Source: Enterobacteriaceae bacterium LSJC7
GTDB lineage: Bacteria; Pseudomonadota; Gammaproteobacteria; Enterobacterales; Enterobacteriaceae
Reading direction: 5' to 3'
Length of the DNA: 64,000 nt
Assembly (NCBI GenBank): GCA_000302695.1
Contig: AMFN01000002.1
Location: forward strand, 124,001-188,000
Shown piece after piece: positions 37,862 to 49,009 of this stretch (positions are counted from its first letter, which is position 1; each line of letters opens with the position of its first letter). The notes beneath the pieces are model-generated. The model was not told where the DNA came from and searched no databases. It saw nothing but the letters and a program-made list of their open reading frames with translations. Made by a program: the position numbers and the translations under genes.

Positions 37862-38245
37862 CTATGCCTGGCTTGATTGTGAAACCAGCCAGAATGCCAG
37901 GGCCGTCATCGCGAATGAGCCACACAGGTTAACCAGCACGTTCAGTGCCGCCCATTCAAAACGCCCTTCCTGAAGCAGAAAGACCGTTTCCGCAGAGAAA
38001 GTCGAAAACGTGGTCAACCCACCGCAAAAGCCGGTGGTGATAAGCAGCTTCCACATTGGGTCGATTTGCGTCATGCGCCCAAACCAGGCAAGACCTACAC
38101 CAATGATAAAAGCACCCAAAAGGTTTGCCGTCAGCGTCCCGATGGGGAGCGAGCTGTGTACCGGGTTAAGACGCAGGCCCAGTAGCCAGCGTGCCGTGCT
38201 GCCAATACCGCCACCAATAAATACCGCTAAAAACATCTGAAACAC
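37862..38245 (-). CDS. crcB: fluoride channel CrcB/Fluc
   Basis: CrcB is a dual-topology inner-membrane fluoride exporter. The 127-residue protein has four membrane segments and the conserved [23 protein letters not shown] and [14 protein letters not shown]. The GTG start at 38245 gives the same length and alignment as E. coli CrcB. An ATG nine bases inside (38236) is the alternative. No fluoride riboswitch was recognised upstream. Confidence 0.93.
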   Translation of the reverse strand: MFQMFLAVFIGGGIGSTARWLLGLRLNPVHSSLPIGTLTANLLGAFIIGVGLAWFGRMTQIDPMWKLLITTGFCGGLTTFSTFSAETVFLLQEGRFEWAALNVLVNLCGSFAMTALAFWLVSQSSQA

Positions 38246-38333
38246 GGGGTTGTCCTGTAGTAAGAGCTGGAGTAATAAAGAGTGTAGCGTTGTGGATGCG
38301 CTGATGACCAGCGCGCTAAGCTAAGGAGTGAAG

Positions 38334-39122
38334 ATGAGAGTTGCAGTTGGACAATTTGCCGTCACTCAGGAGTGGCAAGAGAACCTCAGTACCTGCCAGG
38401 CATTAATGCGCTCAGCCAGCGCGCAGCACGCGGATCTGCTGGTGCTGCCTGAGGCGTTGCTGGCGCGTGCCGACGATGACCCGGACCTGTCGGTAAAATC
38501 GGCGCAGCCGCTGGAGGGCGCGTATGTGCACGGCCTGCTAAACGCAAGCCGCGGCAAGCCGCTGACAACGGTGCTGACGATACATGTGCCAACGACCCCG
38601 GGCCGGGCAACCAATACGCTGCTGGCGATATGTGACGGGAAAATACTGGCGCGTTATGAAAAACTGCATCTGTATGATGCGTTTCGAACTCAGGAGTCAA
38701 GGCTGGTGGATGCCGGTGTCGCGCTGCCGCCGCTCATTGAGGTGGCAGGCATGAAGGTGGGGCTGATGACCTGTTATGACTTGCGCTTCCCGGAACTGGC
38801 TCTGAGCCTCGCGCTGGCCGGTGCGGAGCTTCTGGCACTGCCTGCCGCCTGGGTGCGTGGCGCGCATAAAGAACGCCACTGGGAGACGCTGCTGGCCGCA
38901 CGTGCGCTGGATACCACCTGCTGGATTGCGGCGGCGGGCGAGTGTGGCAATAAGAACATTGGTCACAGCCGTGTGGTAGACCCTTTCGGGATAACCGTGG
39001 CGGGAGCCGCTGAAACGCCTGCGCTGATTGTGGCTGAGGCCTCCAGTGCGCGTGTAGCGGAAGTTCGTGCGCAGCTACCGGTGCTGAAAAACCGCCGCTT
39101 CGCACCACCGCGTTTGAGCTGA
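38334..39122 (+). CDS. ybeM: carbon-nitrogen hydrolase YbeM (deaminated glutathione amidase type)
   Basis: This 262-residue nitrilase-superfamily amidase has the Glu-Lys-Cys triad visible in VLPEALLA (Glu near 40), YEKLHLYD (Lys near 107) and [11 protein letters not shown] (Cys near 147). Nit1-type relatives hydrolyse deaminated glutathione, a repair reaction. The ATG at 38334 follows AAGGAG by five bases. In E. coli K-12 this gene is annotated as disrupted, while here the frame is intact. tatE follows. Confidence 0.9.
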   Translation: MRVAVGQFAVTQEWQENLSTCQALMRSASAQHADLLVLPEALLARADDDPDLSVKSAQPLEGAYVHGLLNASRGKPLTTVLTIHVPTTPGRATNTLLAICDGKILARYEKLHLYDAFRTQESRLVDAGVALPPLIEVAGMKVGLMTCYDLRFPELALSLALAGAELLALPAAWVRGAHKERHWETLLAARALDTTCWIAAAGECGNKNIGHSRVVDPFGITVAGAAETPALIVAEASSARVAEVRAQLPVLKNRRFAPPRLS

Positions 39123-39238
39123 CGTCATTTTCAATGCTCTTTGATTCACCTTGTTACAGATTGTTATTGTGTTAGCGTGAGTAATGACCGTTAATGTACT
39201 CAGGTTTTTTTCGGTTGTTGTGGATAGAGAAGGTAAAT

Positions 39239-39442
39239 ATGGGCGAGATTAGCATTACCAAACTGCTGGTAGTAGGCGTACTGATTGTATTGTTGTTTGG
39301 TACTAAGAAATTACGCACACTCGGCGGCGATCTCGGGGCCGCGATCAAGGGCTTTAAAAAGGCCATGAACGACGATGACAGCGCAACAAAGCCCGCATCA
39401 GGCAATGAAGCACCGGCTGAGCGTCTCTCAAATAAAGAGTGA
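39239..39442 (+). CDS. tatE: twin-arginine translocase subunit TatE
   Basis: TatE is a TatA paralogue of the Tat protein exporter in the inner membrane. The 67-residue protein has one N-terminal membrane helix and the amphipathic helix [24 protein letters not shown], as in E. coli TatE. The ATG at 39239 is the family start ([10 protein letters not shown]). A longer in-frame start at 39194 is rejected. Confidence 0.95.
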   Translation: MGEISITKLLVVGVLIVLLFGTKKLRTLGGDLGAAIKGFKKAMNDDDSATKPASGNEAPAERLSNKE

Positions 39443-39458
39443 TTCAGACCCTGAATGA

Positions 39459-39490
39459 AAAAAACCGGCTACTGTGAGCCGGTTTTTTTA
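39459..39490. terminator. bidirectional terminator between tatE and lipA
   Basis: AACCGGCT pairs with AGCCGGTT, with A-rich sequence before and T-rich sequence after the stem, so it can end both the tatE transcript and the converging lipA transcript. Confidence 0.92.
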
Positions 39491-39528
39491 TGCCGTTTGC
39501 GCAGCATATGTAACAAAATATGTTGGTC

Positions 39529-40494
39529 TTATTTGACTTCCATACCTTTTGCCTGCAAATCAGCATGGTAGGAAGAGCGCACAAACGGACCGCATGCCGC
39601 ATGGGTAAAGCCCATCGCCAGCGCTTCGGCCTTCATTTCTTCAAACTCATCCGGGCTGACGTAGCGTTGCACCGGCAGGTGGTGGCGGCTTGGCTGCAGG
39701 TATTGTCCCAGCGTCAGCATTGTCACGCCGTGGCGGCGCAGGTCGCGCATGACTTCAATAATTTCGGCGTTGGTTTCCCCCAGGCCGACCATCAGACCAG
39801 ACTTTGTCGGGATATGCGGGTGTGCTTCTTTAAAGCGCTCCAGCAGCTTCAGCGACCAGTTGTAGTCAGCGCCCGGACGCACCTGGCGATACACGCGCGG
39901 CACGTTTTCCAGGTTGTGGTTAAACACATCCGGCGGTGTGGCGGTGAGAATATCCAGCGCGCGATCCATACGGCCACGGAAGTCCGGCACCAGCGTTTCA
40001 ATTTTGATAGTCGGGTTTTTTTCGCGAATCGCGCTGATGCAGTCGGCGAAATGCTGTGCACCGCCGTCGCGCAGATCGTCGCGGTCAACCGAGGTAATTA
40101 CCACATAACGCAGCCCCATATCGGCAATGGTCTGCGCCAGCTTGGTCGGTTCGTTGGCGTCTGGCGCCACCGGGCGACCGTGGGCCACGTCGCAGAACGG
40201 GCAGCGGCGGGTGCAGATAGCGCCAAGGATCATGAAGGTGGCAGTGCCGTGGTTGAAGCATTCGGCCAGGTTAGGGCAGGAGGCTTCTTCACAGACTGAG
40301 TGCAGGCCGTTTTTGCGCATGGCCGCTTTGATGCCCTGGATTCGGGTGGAATCTGCCGGGAGTTTGATTTTCATCCATTCCGGCTTTCTTAACAGCTCCT
40401 GGCGCTCGGTCACCACGGTTTTTACCGGGATAAGGGCCATTTTATCGGCATCGCGATATTTGACGCCGCGTTCCATCACGATAGGTTTACTCAT
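39529..40494 (-). CDS. lipA: lipoyl synthase LipA
   Basis: LipA is a radical SAM enzyme that inserts two sulfurs into octanoyl groups on lipoyl domains. The 321-residue protein has the auxiliary cluster motif [12 protein letters not shown] near 68, the radical [11 protein letters not shown] near 94, and the C-terminal RSSYHAD with the cluster-ligand Ser. Its length equals E. coli LipA. It is followed on the same strand by tatE in converging orientation. ybeF, which separates lipA and lipB in E. coli, is missing. Confidence 0.96.
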   Translation of the reverse strand: MSKPIVMERGVKYRDADKMALIPVKTVVTERQELLRKPEWMKIKLPADSTRIQGIKAAMRKNGLHSVCEEASCPNLAECFNHGTATFMILGAICTRRCPFCDVAHGRPVAPDANEPTKLAQTIADMGLRYVVITSVDRDDLRDGGAQHFADCISAIREKNPTIKIETLVPDFRGRMDRALDILTATPPDVFNHNLENVPRVYRQVRPGADYNWSLKLLERFKEAHPHIPTKSGLMVGLGETNAEIIEVMRDLRRHGVTMLTLGQYLQPSRHHLPVQRYVSPDEFEEMKAEALAMGFTHAACGPFVRSSYHADLQAKGMEVK

Positions 40495-40645
40495 AGCGCG
40501 CGTGTTCCAGTAACGGGTCTTGAAAAGTAGGGGTAAATTCAGGTTAAGTGCGTATTTATCAACTATTTTTGAATTTATTAACCGCAGTATATCATTTATG
40601 AAACGTCTTAAGCAGCCGGGGCCGTCGAAAAACCGCGATTTTTTG

Positions 40646-41326
40646 TCAATCGCTGACGGCGTTAGTGCCTGTCGTTATCTCGGGCAGGCCGTGCACCTCA
40701 TGTGAGGGCGGATTGCCCAAACGATGCAGCAGGTGCGCGACCAGCCGTGGCTGCACGCTGGCAGGCGTGGCATCCGGCACAAACTGGCTCACCTGGGTCA
40801 TTGCCATCCCGGCATAACCGCAGGGGTTAATGCGCAGAAACGGCGTAAGATCCATATCGATGTTCAGCGCCAGTCCGTGAAACGAGCAGCCTTTACGAAT
40901 ACGCAGCCCCAGCGAACAGATTTTACTCTCCCCCACATACACACCCGGCGCATCGGCCCGGGCGCGTGCCTCAATGCCCAGCTCGCCCAGTGTATCAATC
41001 ACCGTGTTCTCCAGTAGCGTCACCAGCTCACGCACGCCAAGCTGTCGTCTTCTGAGGTTGAGCAGCAGATAGACCACCTGTTGGCCGGGGCCGTGATAAG
41101 TGACCTGGCCGCCGCGATCGCTCTGGATAACCGGGATATCGCCCGGCATCAGCACATGTTCGGCCTTACCGGCCTGGCCCTGGGTGAAAACGGGGTCATG
41201 CTCGACCAGCCAGATTTCATCGGCGCTGTGCTCATTACGGGTGTCGGTGAAGTCGTGCATCGCCTGGGATACGGGACTGTATGGCTGTCGCCCAAGTTGG
41301 CGAATGAGGAGGGTGTCTTGAGACAA
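40646..41326 (-). CDS. lipB: octanoyltransferase LipB
   Basis: LipB moves octanoate from acyl carrier protein to lipoyl domains, the step before LipA. The 226-residue protein has [21 protein letters not shown] near 71 and the catalytic Cys and Lys in [25 protein letters not shown] chose a TTG start at 41326, which follows GGAGACGCCGT and gives [12 protein letters not shown], aligned with the N-terminus of E. coli LipB (MYQDKILVRQLG). Upstream in-frame starts add an unrelated leader. Confidence 0.93.
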   Translation of the reverse strand: MSQDTLLIRQLGRQPYSPVSQAMHDFTDTRNEHSADEIWLVEHDPVFTQGQAGKAEHVLMPGDIPVIQSDRGGQVTYHGPGQQVVYLLLNLRRRQLGVRELVTLLENTVIDTLGELGIEARARADAPGVYVGESKICSLGLRIRKGCSFHGLALNIDMDLTPFLRINPCGYAGMAMTQVSQFVPDATPASVQPRLVAHLLHRLGNPPSHEVHGLPEITTGTNAVSD

Positions 41327-41412
41327 AACGGCGTCTCCGGGGAAGAATTGGTCGGCGCAGTATAACACAGGGGTAACAGAAAATTTACCCGGCGCGTGGC
41401 CGGGTAACGGGA

Positions 41413-41676
41413 TTACAGCACCATACGGACGATTTCGATATTGCCGAGCTCTTCGTACAGCGTTTCCACCTGGTCAATGTGGGTGGCAGTGATGGTAATG
41501 GAAACCGAGTGATAGTTTCCTTTGCTGCTTGGTTTGACCTGCGGCGTGTAGTCGCCCGGCGCATGGCGCTGCACAACTTCGACCACCAGATCAACCAGCT
41601 CTGGTTTCGCCAGGCCCATTACTTTGTAGGTAAACGGGCAGGGGAATTCAAGCAGCTCTTTCAGATTGGTTTTCAT
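41413..41676 (-). CDS. ybeD: DUF493 protein YbeD
   Basis: YbeD is an 87-residue conserved protein with an ACT-like fold that starts [21 protein letters not shown] and ends IEIVRMVL, the same size as in E. coli. Its function is uncertain; a link to lipoate metabolism has been suggested from its place upstream of lipB. Confidence 0.93.
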   Translation of the reverse strand: MKTNLKELLEFPCPFTYKVMGLAKPELVDLVVEVVQRHAPGDYTPQVKPSSKGNYHSVSITITATHIDQVETLYEELGNIEIVRMVL

Positions 41677-41702
41677 GGTCGCTCCAGCGTAACGAAATAA
41701 TA

Positions 41703-41722
41703 ACTCCCGCCAGGGCGGGAGT
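41703..41722 (-). terminator. intrinsic terminator of dacA
   Basis: A perfect ACTCCCGCC/GGCGGGAGT stem is followed on the reverse strand by TTATTATTTCG. It lies about 55 bases after the dacA stop. Confidence 0.75.
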
Positions 41723-41776
41723 CGCGTTGATGCTAAGTATATGGGGGCAGTAACGCGCTTTTCAAGCGCACTGCCC

Positions 41777-43006
41777 TTAGCCGAACCAGCGGTGGAACAT
41801 CAGCTTGATGTAGTCGATGAATCTGCTGAAGAAATTACCTTCTTCGATAGCCTGCAATACCACCAGCGGACGCTGCTCAATGGTTTTTCCATCGAGCTGG
41901 AAGTTGATAGTGCCAACGACCTGGTTTTTCTCCAGCGGCGCGTGAAGTTCCTGGGCGTTCAGCACGTAGCTGGCTTTCAGGTCTTTCATGCGTCCGCGTG
42001 GGATAGTCAGGAACACGTCTTTATCCACGCCGAGTGAAGCGCGATCGCTGTCGCCAAACCAGGAAGGCTCAGAGGCAAACTCTTTACCTGCCTGTAGGGG
42101 GTTTACGGTTTCAAAGAAGCGGAAGCCCCAGGTCAGCAGCTTTTTGCTCTCGGTTTCACGGCCTTTATAGGTACGACCACCCATTACCGCAGAAATCAGG
42201 CGCATCTGCCCTTCGGTTGCCGAGGCAACAAGGTTATAGCCCGCTTTTGCGGTATGCCCGGTTTTGATGCCGTCGACGTTGAGGGTTTTATCCCACAGCA
42301 GGCCGTTGCGGTTCATCTGGCGAATACCGTTAAAGGTAAATTCTTTTTCTTTGTAGATGCCGTATTCGTTTGGCACGTCGCGAATCAGTGCCTGGCCGAT
42401 AAGTGCCATATCACGCGCGGAGCTGTACTGGCCTTCAGCATCAAGGCCGTGCACGGTCTGGAAGTGTGAGTTCTTCAGGCCCAGCACCGCAACGTAGTTG
42501 TTCATCAGCCCAACAAAAGCGTCCTGGCCACCAGCCACATAATCGGCCATCGCCACGCAGGCATCGTTACCCGATTGTAGGTTGATGCCACGAATCAGCT
42601 GGGAAACCGGCACCTGCATACCAGGCTTGAGGAACATCAGCGAGGAGCCTTTAAATACCGGGTTACCGGTCGCCCACGCGTCCTGACCCACGGTGACCAG
42701 GTCGGTTTCTTTGAATTTGCCTGCTTTCATGGCCTGGCCGATGACGTAGCTGGTCATCATTTTGGTCAGACTGGCCGGATCGCGGCGCGTGTCAGCGTTA
42801 GATTCCGCCAGCACTTTGCCGGAATTGTAATCAATCAGGATGTAGGATTCCGCGTCAATCTGCGGAACCTCAGGGATCATGGTTTTAATGTTGAGGTCGT
42901 CAGCCTGTGCAACAGAGGCGGCAGCCAGGGATACAGCCGCAGCGAGGACTAAGCGCCGGGCAAAATGATTACGAGGAGATCTGGTCATGGTCTGAACGAA
43001 CAACAT
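41777..43006 (-). CDS. dacA: D-alanyl-D-alanine carboxypeptidase DacA (PBP5)
   Basis: PBP5 trims the terminal D-Ala from peptidoglycan pentapeptides at the periplasmic face. The protein has a signal peptide ending near SVAQA, then SLTK (nucleophile), SGND and KTGHT active-site motifs, a C-terminal beta domain and the amphipathic membrane anchor [14 protein letters not shown]. It matches E. coli PBP5 closely over the mature chain. The start is uncertain: ATG 43006 (409 residues) and ATG 42988 (403, the E. coli length) are both possible and neither has a strong ribosome binding site. Confidence 0.93.
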   Translation of the reverse strand: MLFVQTMTRSPRNHFARRLVLAAAVSLAAASVAQADDLNIKTMIPEVPQIDAESYILIDYNSGKVLAESNADTRRDPASLTKMMTSYVIGQAMKAGKFKETDLVTVGQDAWATGNPVFKGSSLMFLKPGMQVPVSQLIRGINLQSGNDACVAMADYVAGGQDAFVGLMNNYVAVLGLKNSHFQTVHGLDAEGQYSSARDMALIGQALIRDVPNEYGIYKEKEFTFNGIRQMNRNGLLWDKTLNVDGIKTGHTAKAGYNLVASATEGQMRLISAVMGGRTYKGRETESKKLLTWGFRFFETVNPLQAGKEFASEPSWFGDSDRASLGVDKDVFLTIPRGRMKDLKASYVLNAQELHAPLEKNQVVGTINFQLDGKTIEQRPLVVLQAIEEGNFFSRFIDYIKLMFHRWFG

Positions 43007-43126
43007 CCGTGGTGAAATCAAAAAAGTGCTTAACTATAGCAAATGCTATTTTTGGTGACATCCGACTTTGCGCAGTAATTGTGACAGGAATTTACACAAG
43101 CTGACACAAAGCCGGACACCGCGAGG

Positions 43127-44257
43127 TTACTGAGCTGAAGTAATGAACGACTGCAGCTGGGCTTCAACCATCAGGCGCTGTTGAAGCGCCATCGCTTCGC
43201 CGCGTCTTGCAAAAGGCCCCAACTGCACGCGATAAATGTTCTCATTCTGGGCCACTTTGCCCGGCACACTGAACTTCTGGCTCAGTTCCTGCTGCCACTG
43301 GCTGGCGCGCGTACCGTCACCAATTGCCCCAACCTGTACCATGTAGCCAGTACCGGTTGATGCGCCCTGCACGGAACCCGGTGCGGTAACCGGAGTGTTC
43401 ATGCTGCCAGAAGAGAGCTGTGGCTGCGTAGTCTGTACCGGCTGTTCACCCGGCGCAGGCTGGGCCTGAGTCACCGGTGCTGCGGTGCTGACGTTTGCCG
43501 GTATGCTGGCATCGCCCGTTTGAGCGGCGGCACTCGTCTGAGCAGCAGCAACCGGCGCCACGACCATTGGCGTCAGTGAGTCGTTGCTGATGGCGTTAAC
43601 GTTACCAGTAGGCGTTGGGGCCTGCGCGGAAGAGGCACTGCCCAGGCCGCTGCTCAGATCAGGGCGTGAAGGCAGCGCGTAGGTCTGCTGGGCGATGGTG
43701 GTGCAGGCAGTGCCTGGACCAGACAGCGAGCCATCAGGTGCTACGACAATAGGGTCGATGCGCACTTTGGTGTTGTTTGAGGTATTCAGGCGGTCAGCCG
43801 CAGCACGGGAGAGCGAAATGACTCTGTCGTTACCGTATGGACCTCGGTCGTTAATGCGCACCACAATCATGCGGCCATTGGCCAGGTTGGTGATGCGCGC
43901 ATAGCTCGGCACCGGCAGCGTCGGGTGGGCGGCGGTCAGCTGTGTCGGGTCGAACGTCTCACCAATGGCCGTCAGGTTGCTGCCTGGCTCGGCATCATAA
44001 ATGGCGGCGAAACCCGCCTGGCTGAAGCGTGACGGATCTTGCACGATTTTCCATGTTTTGCCGTCTCGTTTGTAGTCCTGGTTGGCAATCGGGTTTTGCG
44101 GCTCATAGCGCGGCTCAGCGCCCGTTATCTCAACCACCGGACCGTTACAAACTGCCGGTTGTGGCACGCTACTGGTCTGCTGCTGATTGTCGTTATCAGA
44201 ACTACATGCCGCCAGCAACCCTGCTGCTACGCAGACTCCTATCCACTGCTTACGCAT
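43127..44257 (-). CDS. rlpA: septal ring lytic transglycosylase lipoprotein RlpA
   Basis: RlpA is an outer-membrane lipoprotein that cleaves glycan strands lacking stem peptides, mainly at the division site in characterised species. The 376-residue protein has a lipobox with Cys18 (GLLAAC), a double-psi beta-barrel domain with ARITNLANGRMIVVRINDRGPY near 116, a long Ala/Thr/Pro-rich linker and a C-terminal SPOR domain (GYMVQVGAIGDGTRA). The ATG at 44257 gives MRKQWIGVCVAAG. It ends the mrdA-mrdB-rlpA run, 10 bases after mrdB. Confidence 0.94.
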   Translation of the reverse strand: MRKQWIGVCVAAGLLAACSSDNDNQQQTSSVPQPAVCNGPVVEITGAEPRYEPQNPIANQDYKRDGKTWKIVQDPSRFSQAGFAAIYDAEPGSNLTAIGETFDPTQLTAAHPTLPVPSYARITNLANGRMIVVRINDRGPYGNDRVISLSRAAADRLNTSNNTKVRIDPIVVAPDGSLSGPGTACTTIAQQTYALPSRPDLSSGLGSASSAQAPTPTGNVNAISNDSLTPMVVAPVAAAQTSAAAQTGDASIPANVSTAAPVTQAQPAPGEQPVQTTQPQLSSGSMNTPVTAPGSVQGASTGTGYMVQVGAIGDGTRASQWQQELSQKFSVPGKVAQNENIYRVQLGPFARRGEAMALQQRLMVEAQLQSFITSAQ

Positions 44258-44267
44258 CGCCCACCTC

Positions 44268-45389
44268 TTACACGTTTTTGGACAACATTTTCCTGTGGGT
44301 ATGTATCGACATGACGATACCAAACCCGGCCATCAGCACAATCAGGGCAGATCCCCCGTAGCTTACGAGCGGTAGCGGAACCCCAACCACCGGCAGGATG
44401 CCACTCACCATGCCGATATTCACAAACACATAAACGAACAAAATCAGCATCAGCGCGCCAGCCATCACGCGCCCAAACGTGGTCTGCGCGCGTGCGGCAA
44501 TCCACAGGCCGCGGACAATCAGCAACAGATACAGTCCGAGCAATACCAGCACACCTATCATGCCGAGTTCTTCGGCAAGCACCGCAAAGATAAAGTCGGT
44601 ATGGCGCTCGGGCAGGAACTCCAGCTGGGACTGGGTGCCGTGCAGCCAGCCTTTACCGCGCATCCCGCCAGAGCCAATGGCAATTTTAGACTGAATAATA
44701 TGGTAGCCTGCCCCCAGCGGATCGCTTTCCGGGTCCAGCAGCATCATCACGCGCTGGCGCTGGTAATCATGCATCAGAAAGAACCACAGAATCGGGATAA
44801 ACGCAGCAACCAGTAGCACCGCAATACCAATCAATCTCCAGCTCATGCCGGACAGGAACAGCACAAACAGTCCCGAAGCGGCCACCAGAATCGAGGTGCC
44901 GAGGTCAGGCTGCGCTGCCACCAGCAGCGTAGGCAGGAAGATAAGTATGAGCGCGATAGCGGTATTTTTCAGCGTTGGCGGGCAGACGTCGCGGTTGGTA
45001 AAGCGCGCAACCATCAGCGGGACGGCAATTTTGGCAATTTCGGAGGGCTGAAAGCGGATAATGCCTAAATCCAGCCAGCGCTGCGCGCCTTTTGAGATAG
45101 CGCCAAACGCATCCACCGCCACCAGCAGGATAATGGTGATGATATACAGCCACGGCGCCCAGCCTTCATAAACCCGCGGTGGCACCTGGGCCATGATTAT
45201 CATGATGACCAGACCCGCCATAATCTGGCCGATTTTGCGCTCCATCATGCCCGGATCCTGGCCGCTGGCGCTCCAGATAACCAGCGAGCTGTAAAGCAGC
45301 AGCGCGAGGATGGTCAACAGGAAGGTGGGATCGATGTGAATCTTTTCCCACAGCGATTTTTTAGAGCGGTTTTCCGCCATGTTCGACAT
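44268..45389 (-). CDS. mrdB: peptidoglycan glycosyltransferase RodA
   Basis: RodA is a SEDS-family polymerase that builds glycan strands for the elongasome together with PBP2. The 373-residue protein has about ten membrane segments, with the SEDS signatures [19 protein letters not shown] near 117 and [25 protein letters not shown] near 325. The ATG at 45389 follows GAGGATC and lies one base past the mrdA stop. A second ATG three codons inside is possible. Confidence 0.95.
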   Translation of the reverse strand: MSNMAENRSKKSLWEKIHIDPTFLLTILALLLYSSLVIWSASGQDPGMMERKIGQIMAGLVIMIIMAQVPPRVYEGWAPWLYIITIILLVAVDAFGAISKGAQRWLDLGIIRFQPSEIAKIAVPLMVARFTNRDVCPPTLKNTAIALILIFLPTLLVAAQPDLGTSILVAASGLFVLFLSGMSWRLIGIAVLLVAAFIPILWFFLMHDYQRQRVMMLLDPESDPLGAGYHIIQSKIAIGSGGMRGKGWLHGTQSQLEFLPERHTDFIFAVLAEELGMIGVLVLLGLYLLLIVRGLWIAARAQTTFGRVMAGALMLILFVYVFVNIGMVSGILPVVGVPLPLVSYGGSALIVLMAGFGIVMSIHTHRKMLSKNV

Positions 45390-45390
45390 G

Positions 45391-47292
45391 TTATTGATCC
45401 TCTGGCGAGGTCACTGCCGGGTTTGCGCTCGGCAGCTGTGTATTGTTATCGCCCAGCATGATGTGGTCGAGGATTTGTCGTGTGATAGTACCCACCGCCG
45501 GACCCGCGCCACCGTTTTCAAGGATGATTGCCATAGAAACCTGCGGGTTGTTGTAGGGCGCGTAGGCCACCATCAGCTTATGGTCACGCAGGCGCTCGGA
45601 AATTTTATGCGCGTTATAGGTTTCGTTGGCTTTCAGGCCAAACACCTGCGCGGTTCCCGATTTGGCGGCGATTTTGTATGGCGCACTCTGGAAGTACTTG
45701 TGTGCAGTACCGTTGGCACGGTTTGCCACGCCATACATGCCGTCTTTAGCAATTTCCCAGAAGCCAGAGTGGATATCCCCGACAGGCGGCTGCTCTGGCT
45801 GCTTCCACGGCACTTTCTGGCCGTTAATTGAGGTGCTCGACAGGAAGTGCGGTACTTTCACCACGCCATCGTTAATCAGAATCATCAGTGACTTGTTCAT
45901 CTGCATGGGCGTGGCGGTCCAGTAACCCTGACCAATACCGACCGGAATGGTATCACCCTGATACCAGGGTTTCTTAAAGCGTTTGAGCTTCCACTCGCGC
46001 GTTGGCATGTTGCCTGAGCGTTCTTCAAAGATATCCACGCCGGTCAGGTGGCCGTAGCCAAATTTGCCCATCCATTCCGACAGGCGGTCAATGCCCATGT
46101 CATAGGCGACCTGGTAGAAATAGGTATCGGCAGACTCTTCCAGCGCTTTGGTCACGTTCAGGCGGCCGTGGCCCCATTTTTTCCAGTCGCGGTAGCGTTT
46201 TTCCGTACCCGGTAGCTGCCACCAGCCGGGATCGAACAGGCTGGTGTTACGGGTAATGACGCCTGCGCTTAACGCCGAGACGGCAACGTAGGGTTTCACC
46301 GTCGACGCGGGCGGGTAGATGCCCTGGGTGGCGCGGTTAACCAGCGGCGTGTTTTCGTCTTTGAGCAGACCGGAGTAATCTTTAGTGGAGATCCCGTCAA
46401 CAAACAGGTTTGGGTCGTAGCTTGGCGTTGAGACCATCGCCAGAATACCGCCCGTGCGCGGGTCGGTGACGACCACTGCGGCGCGGCTACCTACCAGCAG
46501 CGTTTCAATGTACTGCTGTAGCTCAAGGTCGATGGTCAGGTAGATATCGTGTCCGGCAACCGGCGGCACTTCTTTAAGCTGGCGAATCACGCGCCCACGG
46601 TTGTTAACCTCAACTTCTTCATAGCCGGTTTGTCCGTGCAGCACGTCTTCATAGGAGCGCTCAATACCCAGCTTGCCGATATCGTGAGTGGCAGCATAGT
46701 TGGCGAGTTTGCCCTCTTTATCGAGCCGCTCTACGTCTTTGTCGTTAATTTTGGAGACATAGCCGATAACGTGTGTGAGCGCTGATCCATACGGATAGAA
46801 GCGGCGTTTATAGCCTTTGACTTCCACGCCGGGAAAGCGGTACTGGTTAACCGCAAAGCGTGCCAGCTGGACTTCGGTGAGGTTGGTTTTCACCGCAATA
46901 GAAGTAAAGCGGTGCGAGCGCGAACGCTCTTTTTTAAAGGCGGCAATGTCGTCGTCGGTAAGGTCAACAATCGGGCGCAGGGCATCGAGCGTGTTCTGCA
47001 CGTTGTCGACTTTCTCCGGCATCATCTCCACCTGATAGATGGTGCGGTTGAGCGCCAGCGGTACGCCGTTGCGGTCATAGATGACACCGCGTGACGGTGG
47101 AATCGGCACCAGTTTAATGCGGTTTTGGTTAGAACGGGTCTGGTAATCGTCGTGGCGGCGGATTTGCAGGTTATACAGGTTGGCGACGAGTACGCCAGTC
47201 AGCACCAGGATGCCGAGAAAGGCGACAACCGCCCGGCGCACAAAGAGCGCAGATTCAGCTGAATAGTCGCGAAAAGAGTTCTGTAATTTCAT
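45391..47292 (-). CDS. mrdA: penicillin-binding protein 2 (transpeptidase)
   Basis: PBP2 cross-links peptidoglycan during cell elongation, with RodA as partner. The 633-residue protein equals E. coli PBP2 in length. It has a short cytoplasmic N-terminus, one membrane anchor ([19 protein letters not shown] near 27-45), a dimerisation/pedestal region, and a transpeptidase domain with STVKP (Ser near 330), SAD and KSGTAQ near 544. It begins a run with mrdB and rlpA. Confidence 0.96.
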   Translation of the reverse strand: MKLQNSFRDYSAESALFVRRAVVAFLGILVLTGVLVANLYNLQIRRHDDYQTRSNQNRIKLVPIPPSRGVIYDRNGVPLALNRTIYQVEMMPEKVDNVQNTLDALRPIVDLTDDDIAAFKKERSRSHRFTSIAVKTNLTEVQLARFAVNQYRFPGVEVKGYKRRFYPYGSALTHVIGYVSKINDKDVERLDKEGKLANYAATHDIGKLGIERSYEDVLHGQTGYEEVEVNNRGRVIRQLKEVPPVAGHDIYLTIDLELQQYIETLLVGSRAAVVVTDPRTGGILAMVSTPSYDPNLFVDGISTKDYSGLLKDENTPLVNRATQGIYPPASTVKPYVAVSALSAGVITRNTSLFDPGWWQLPGTEKRYRDWKKWGHGRLNVTKALEESADTYFYQVAYDMGIDRLSEWMGKFGYGHLTGVDIFEERSGNMPTREWKLKRFKKPWYQGDTIPVGIGQGYWTATPMQMNKSLMILINDGVVKVPHFLSSTSINGQKVPWKQPEQPPVGDIHSGFWEIAKDGMYGVANRANGTAHKYFQSAPYKIAAKSGTAQVFGLKANETYNAHKISERLRDHKLMVAYAPYNNPQVSMAIILENGGAGPAVGTITRQILDHIMLGDNNTQLPSANPAVTSPEDQ

Positions 47293-47319
47293 CCGCTGCG
47301 TTTGCCTGGCTGCTTGCCG

Positions 47320-47790
47320 TTATTCCCGATGGTAGGGGTGATTAGTGGTAATACTCCATGCCCGATACAGGCTTTCTGCGACCAGCACGCGCACCAGCGG
47401 ATGCGGCATAGTGAGCGCAGACAGCGACCAGCTCTGCTCGGCCGCTGCTTTACACGCCGGTGCCAGTCCTTCCGGGCCACCAATGAGCAGACTGACATCA
47501 CGGCCATCCTGCTTCCAGCGCTCAAGCTCATGAGCAAGCTGCGGCGTATCCCACGGACGGCCTGGAATGTCCAGCGTGACAATGCGGTTGCCTTTGCCAA
47601 CGGCGGCCAGCATCAGCTCGCCTTCTTTTTCCAGAATGCGTTTGATATCGGCATTTTTGCCGCGTTTACCCGCTGGTACTTCTACCAGCTCAAAGGGCAT
47701 ATCTTTGGGGAAACGTCGCAGATAATCGGTGAATCCGGTTTGCACCCAGTCGGGCATTTTCGTGCCGACAGCCACGAGTTGCAGCTTCAC
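47320..47790 (-). CDS. rlmH: 23S rRNA pseudouridine-1915 methyltransferase RlmH
   Basis: RlmH methylates N3 of pseudouridine 1915 in helix 69 of 23S rRNA. The 156-residue SPOUT protein has the knotted SAM site with [11 protein letters not shown] near 101 and ends [10 protein letters not shown], as in E. coli (155). It lies 3 bases after rsfS and 27 before mrdA on the same strand. Confidence 0.95.
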   Translation of the reverse strand: MKLQLVAVGTKMPDWVQTGFTDYLRRFPKDMPFELVEVPAGKRGKNADIKRILEKEGELMLAAVGKGNRIVTLDIPGRPWDTPQLAHELERWKQDGRDVSLLIGGPEGLAPACKAAAEQSWSLSALTMPHPLVRVLVAESLYRAWSITTNHPYHRE

Positions 47791-47793
47791 CCG

Positions 47794-48225
<432 letters not shown>

Positions 48226-48361
48226 TCAGAAACAAATCGGTTGGGCGGTGCTTATGGCTGCGGAGAATAACAGCCTGACAGGTGGTGTCAATGGTCAGCA
48301 GCCTGACAGCGCGCAACTGGGGGTAACTTGCTGTGAAAAGCGGGATTTTAATGAGTGTTAC

Positions 48362-49009
48362 TTAGCGATACAGCCCATTGTGCTGGATATATTCCAGGAC
48401 GGCGGGTGGGAGTAAATCATCACAGGACTGGTGATGCATCAGGCGATTGCGGATGTCGGTTGCAGAAATGTCGAGTTCGGGGGTGTCGGCGATGTAAATA
48501 CGTCCGGCAGGGCGGTTATGCAGTTCGCGCAGATCGTCAGTGAGATAGCGCTCAAGCCAGGCCTGCTCCTGCGCGGTTTTCATCTTTAATGCAAAGCCGG
48601 GACGGCGCGTCACCAGAATGTGGCACAGGGCAGGCAGCGTTTCATAACTGTGCCACTGCGTCAGGTTGAGCAGCGAGTCCTGGCCGATGATAAACGCCAG
48701 CGGCTGCACCGGCCCCAATTCGTGGCGCACTTCGTCCAGCGTTTCTGCGGTCCAGGAGGGCGTGGAGCGGCGCAACTCGCGCTCGTCCAGCTCAAACAGC
48801 GGTCGGTCGGCAATGGCCAGCGCAACCATGGTTTTACGCTGCTCGCTGGTGGCCTGCGGCTGTGGGCGGTGCGGTGGCACGTTGTTGGGCATAATGATGA
48901 CGCGAGACAGTCCAGTGCGCTGTGCCAGCGCTTCCACGGGCTTGAGGTGGCCGTAGTGAATTGGGTCGAACGTGCCGCCGTAGATGGCGCGCAGAGCAGG
49001 CTTAGTCAT
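48362..49009 (-). CDS. nadD: nicotinate-mononucleotide adenylyltransferase NadD
   Basis: NadD joins AMP to nicotinate mononucleotide in NAD synthesis. The 215-residue nucleotidyltransferase has [11 protein letters not shown] near 11 and the C-terminal [10 protein letters not shown] (ISxTxxR) motif near 180. The ATG at 49009 overlaps the holA stop by 8 bases and gives [16 protein letters not shown]. Longer in-frame starts lie inside holA. Confidence 0.94.
   Translation of the reverse strand: MTKPALRAIYGGTFDPIHYGHLKPVEALAQRTGLSRVIIMPNNVPPHRPQPQATSEQRKTMVALAIADRPLFELDERELRRSTPSWTAETLDEVRHELGPVQPLAFIIGQDSLLNLTQWHSYETLPALCHILVTRRPGFALKMKTAQEQAWLERYLTDDLRELHNRPAGRIYIADTPELDISATDIRNRLMHHQSCDDLLPPAVLEYIQHNGLYR

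Noticed and set aside
38246-38327. Fluoride riboswitch upstream of crcB
   Set aside because: The short leader lacks the conserved riboswitch core.
39520-40299. 259-codon forward frame over lipA
   Set aside because: Antisense to lipA with no family features.
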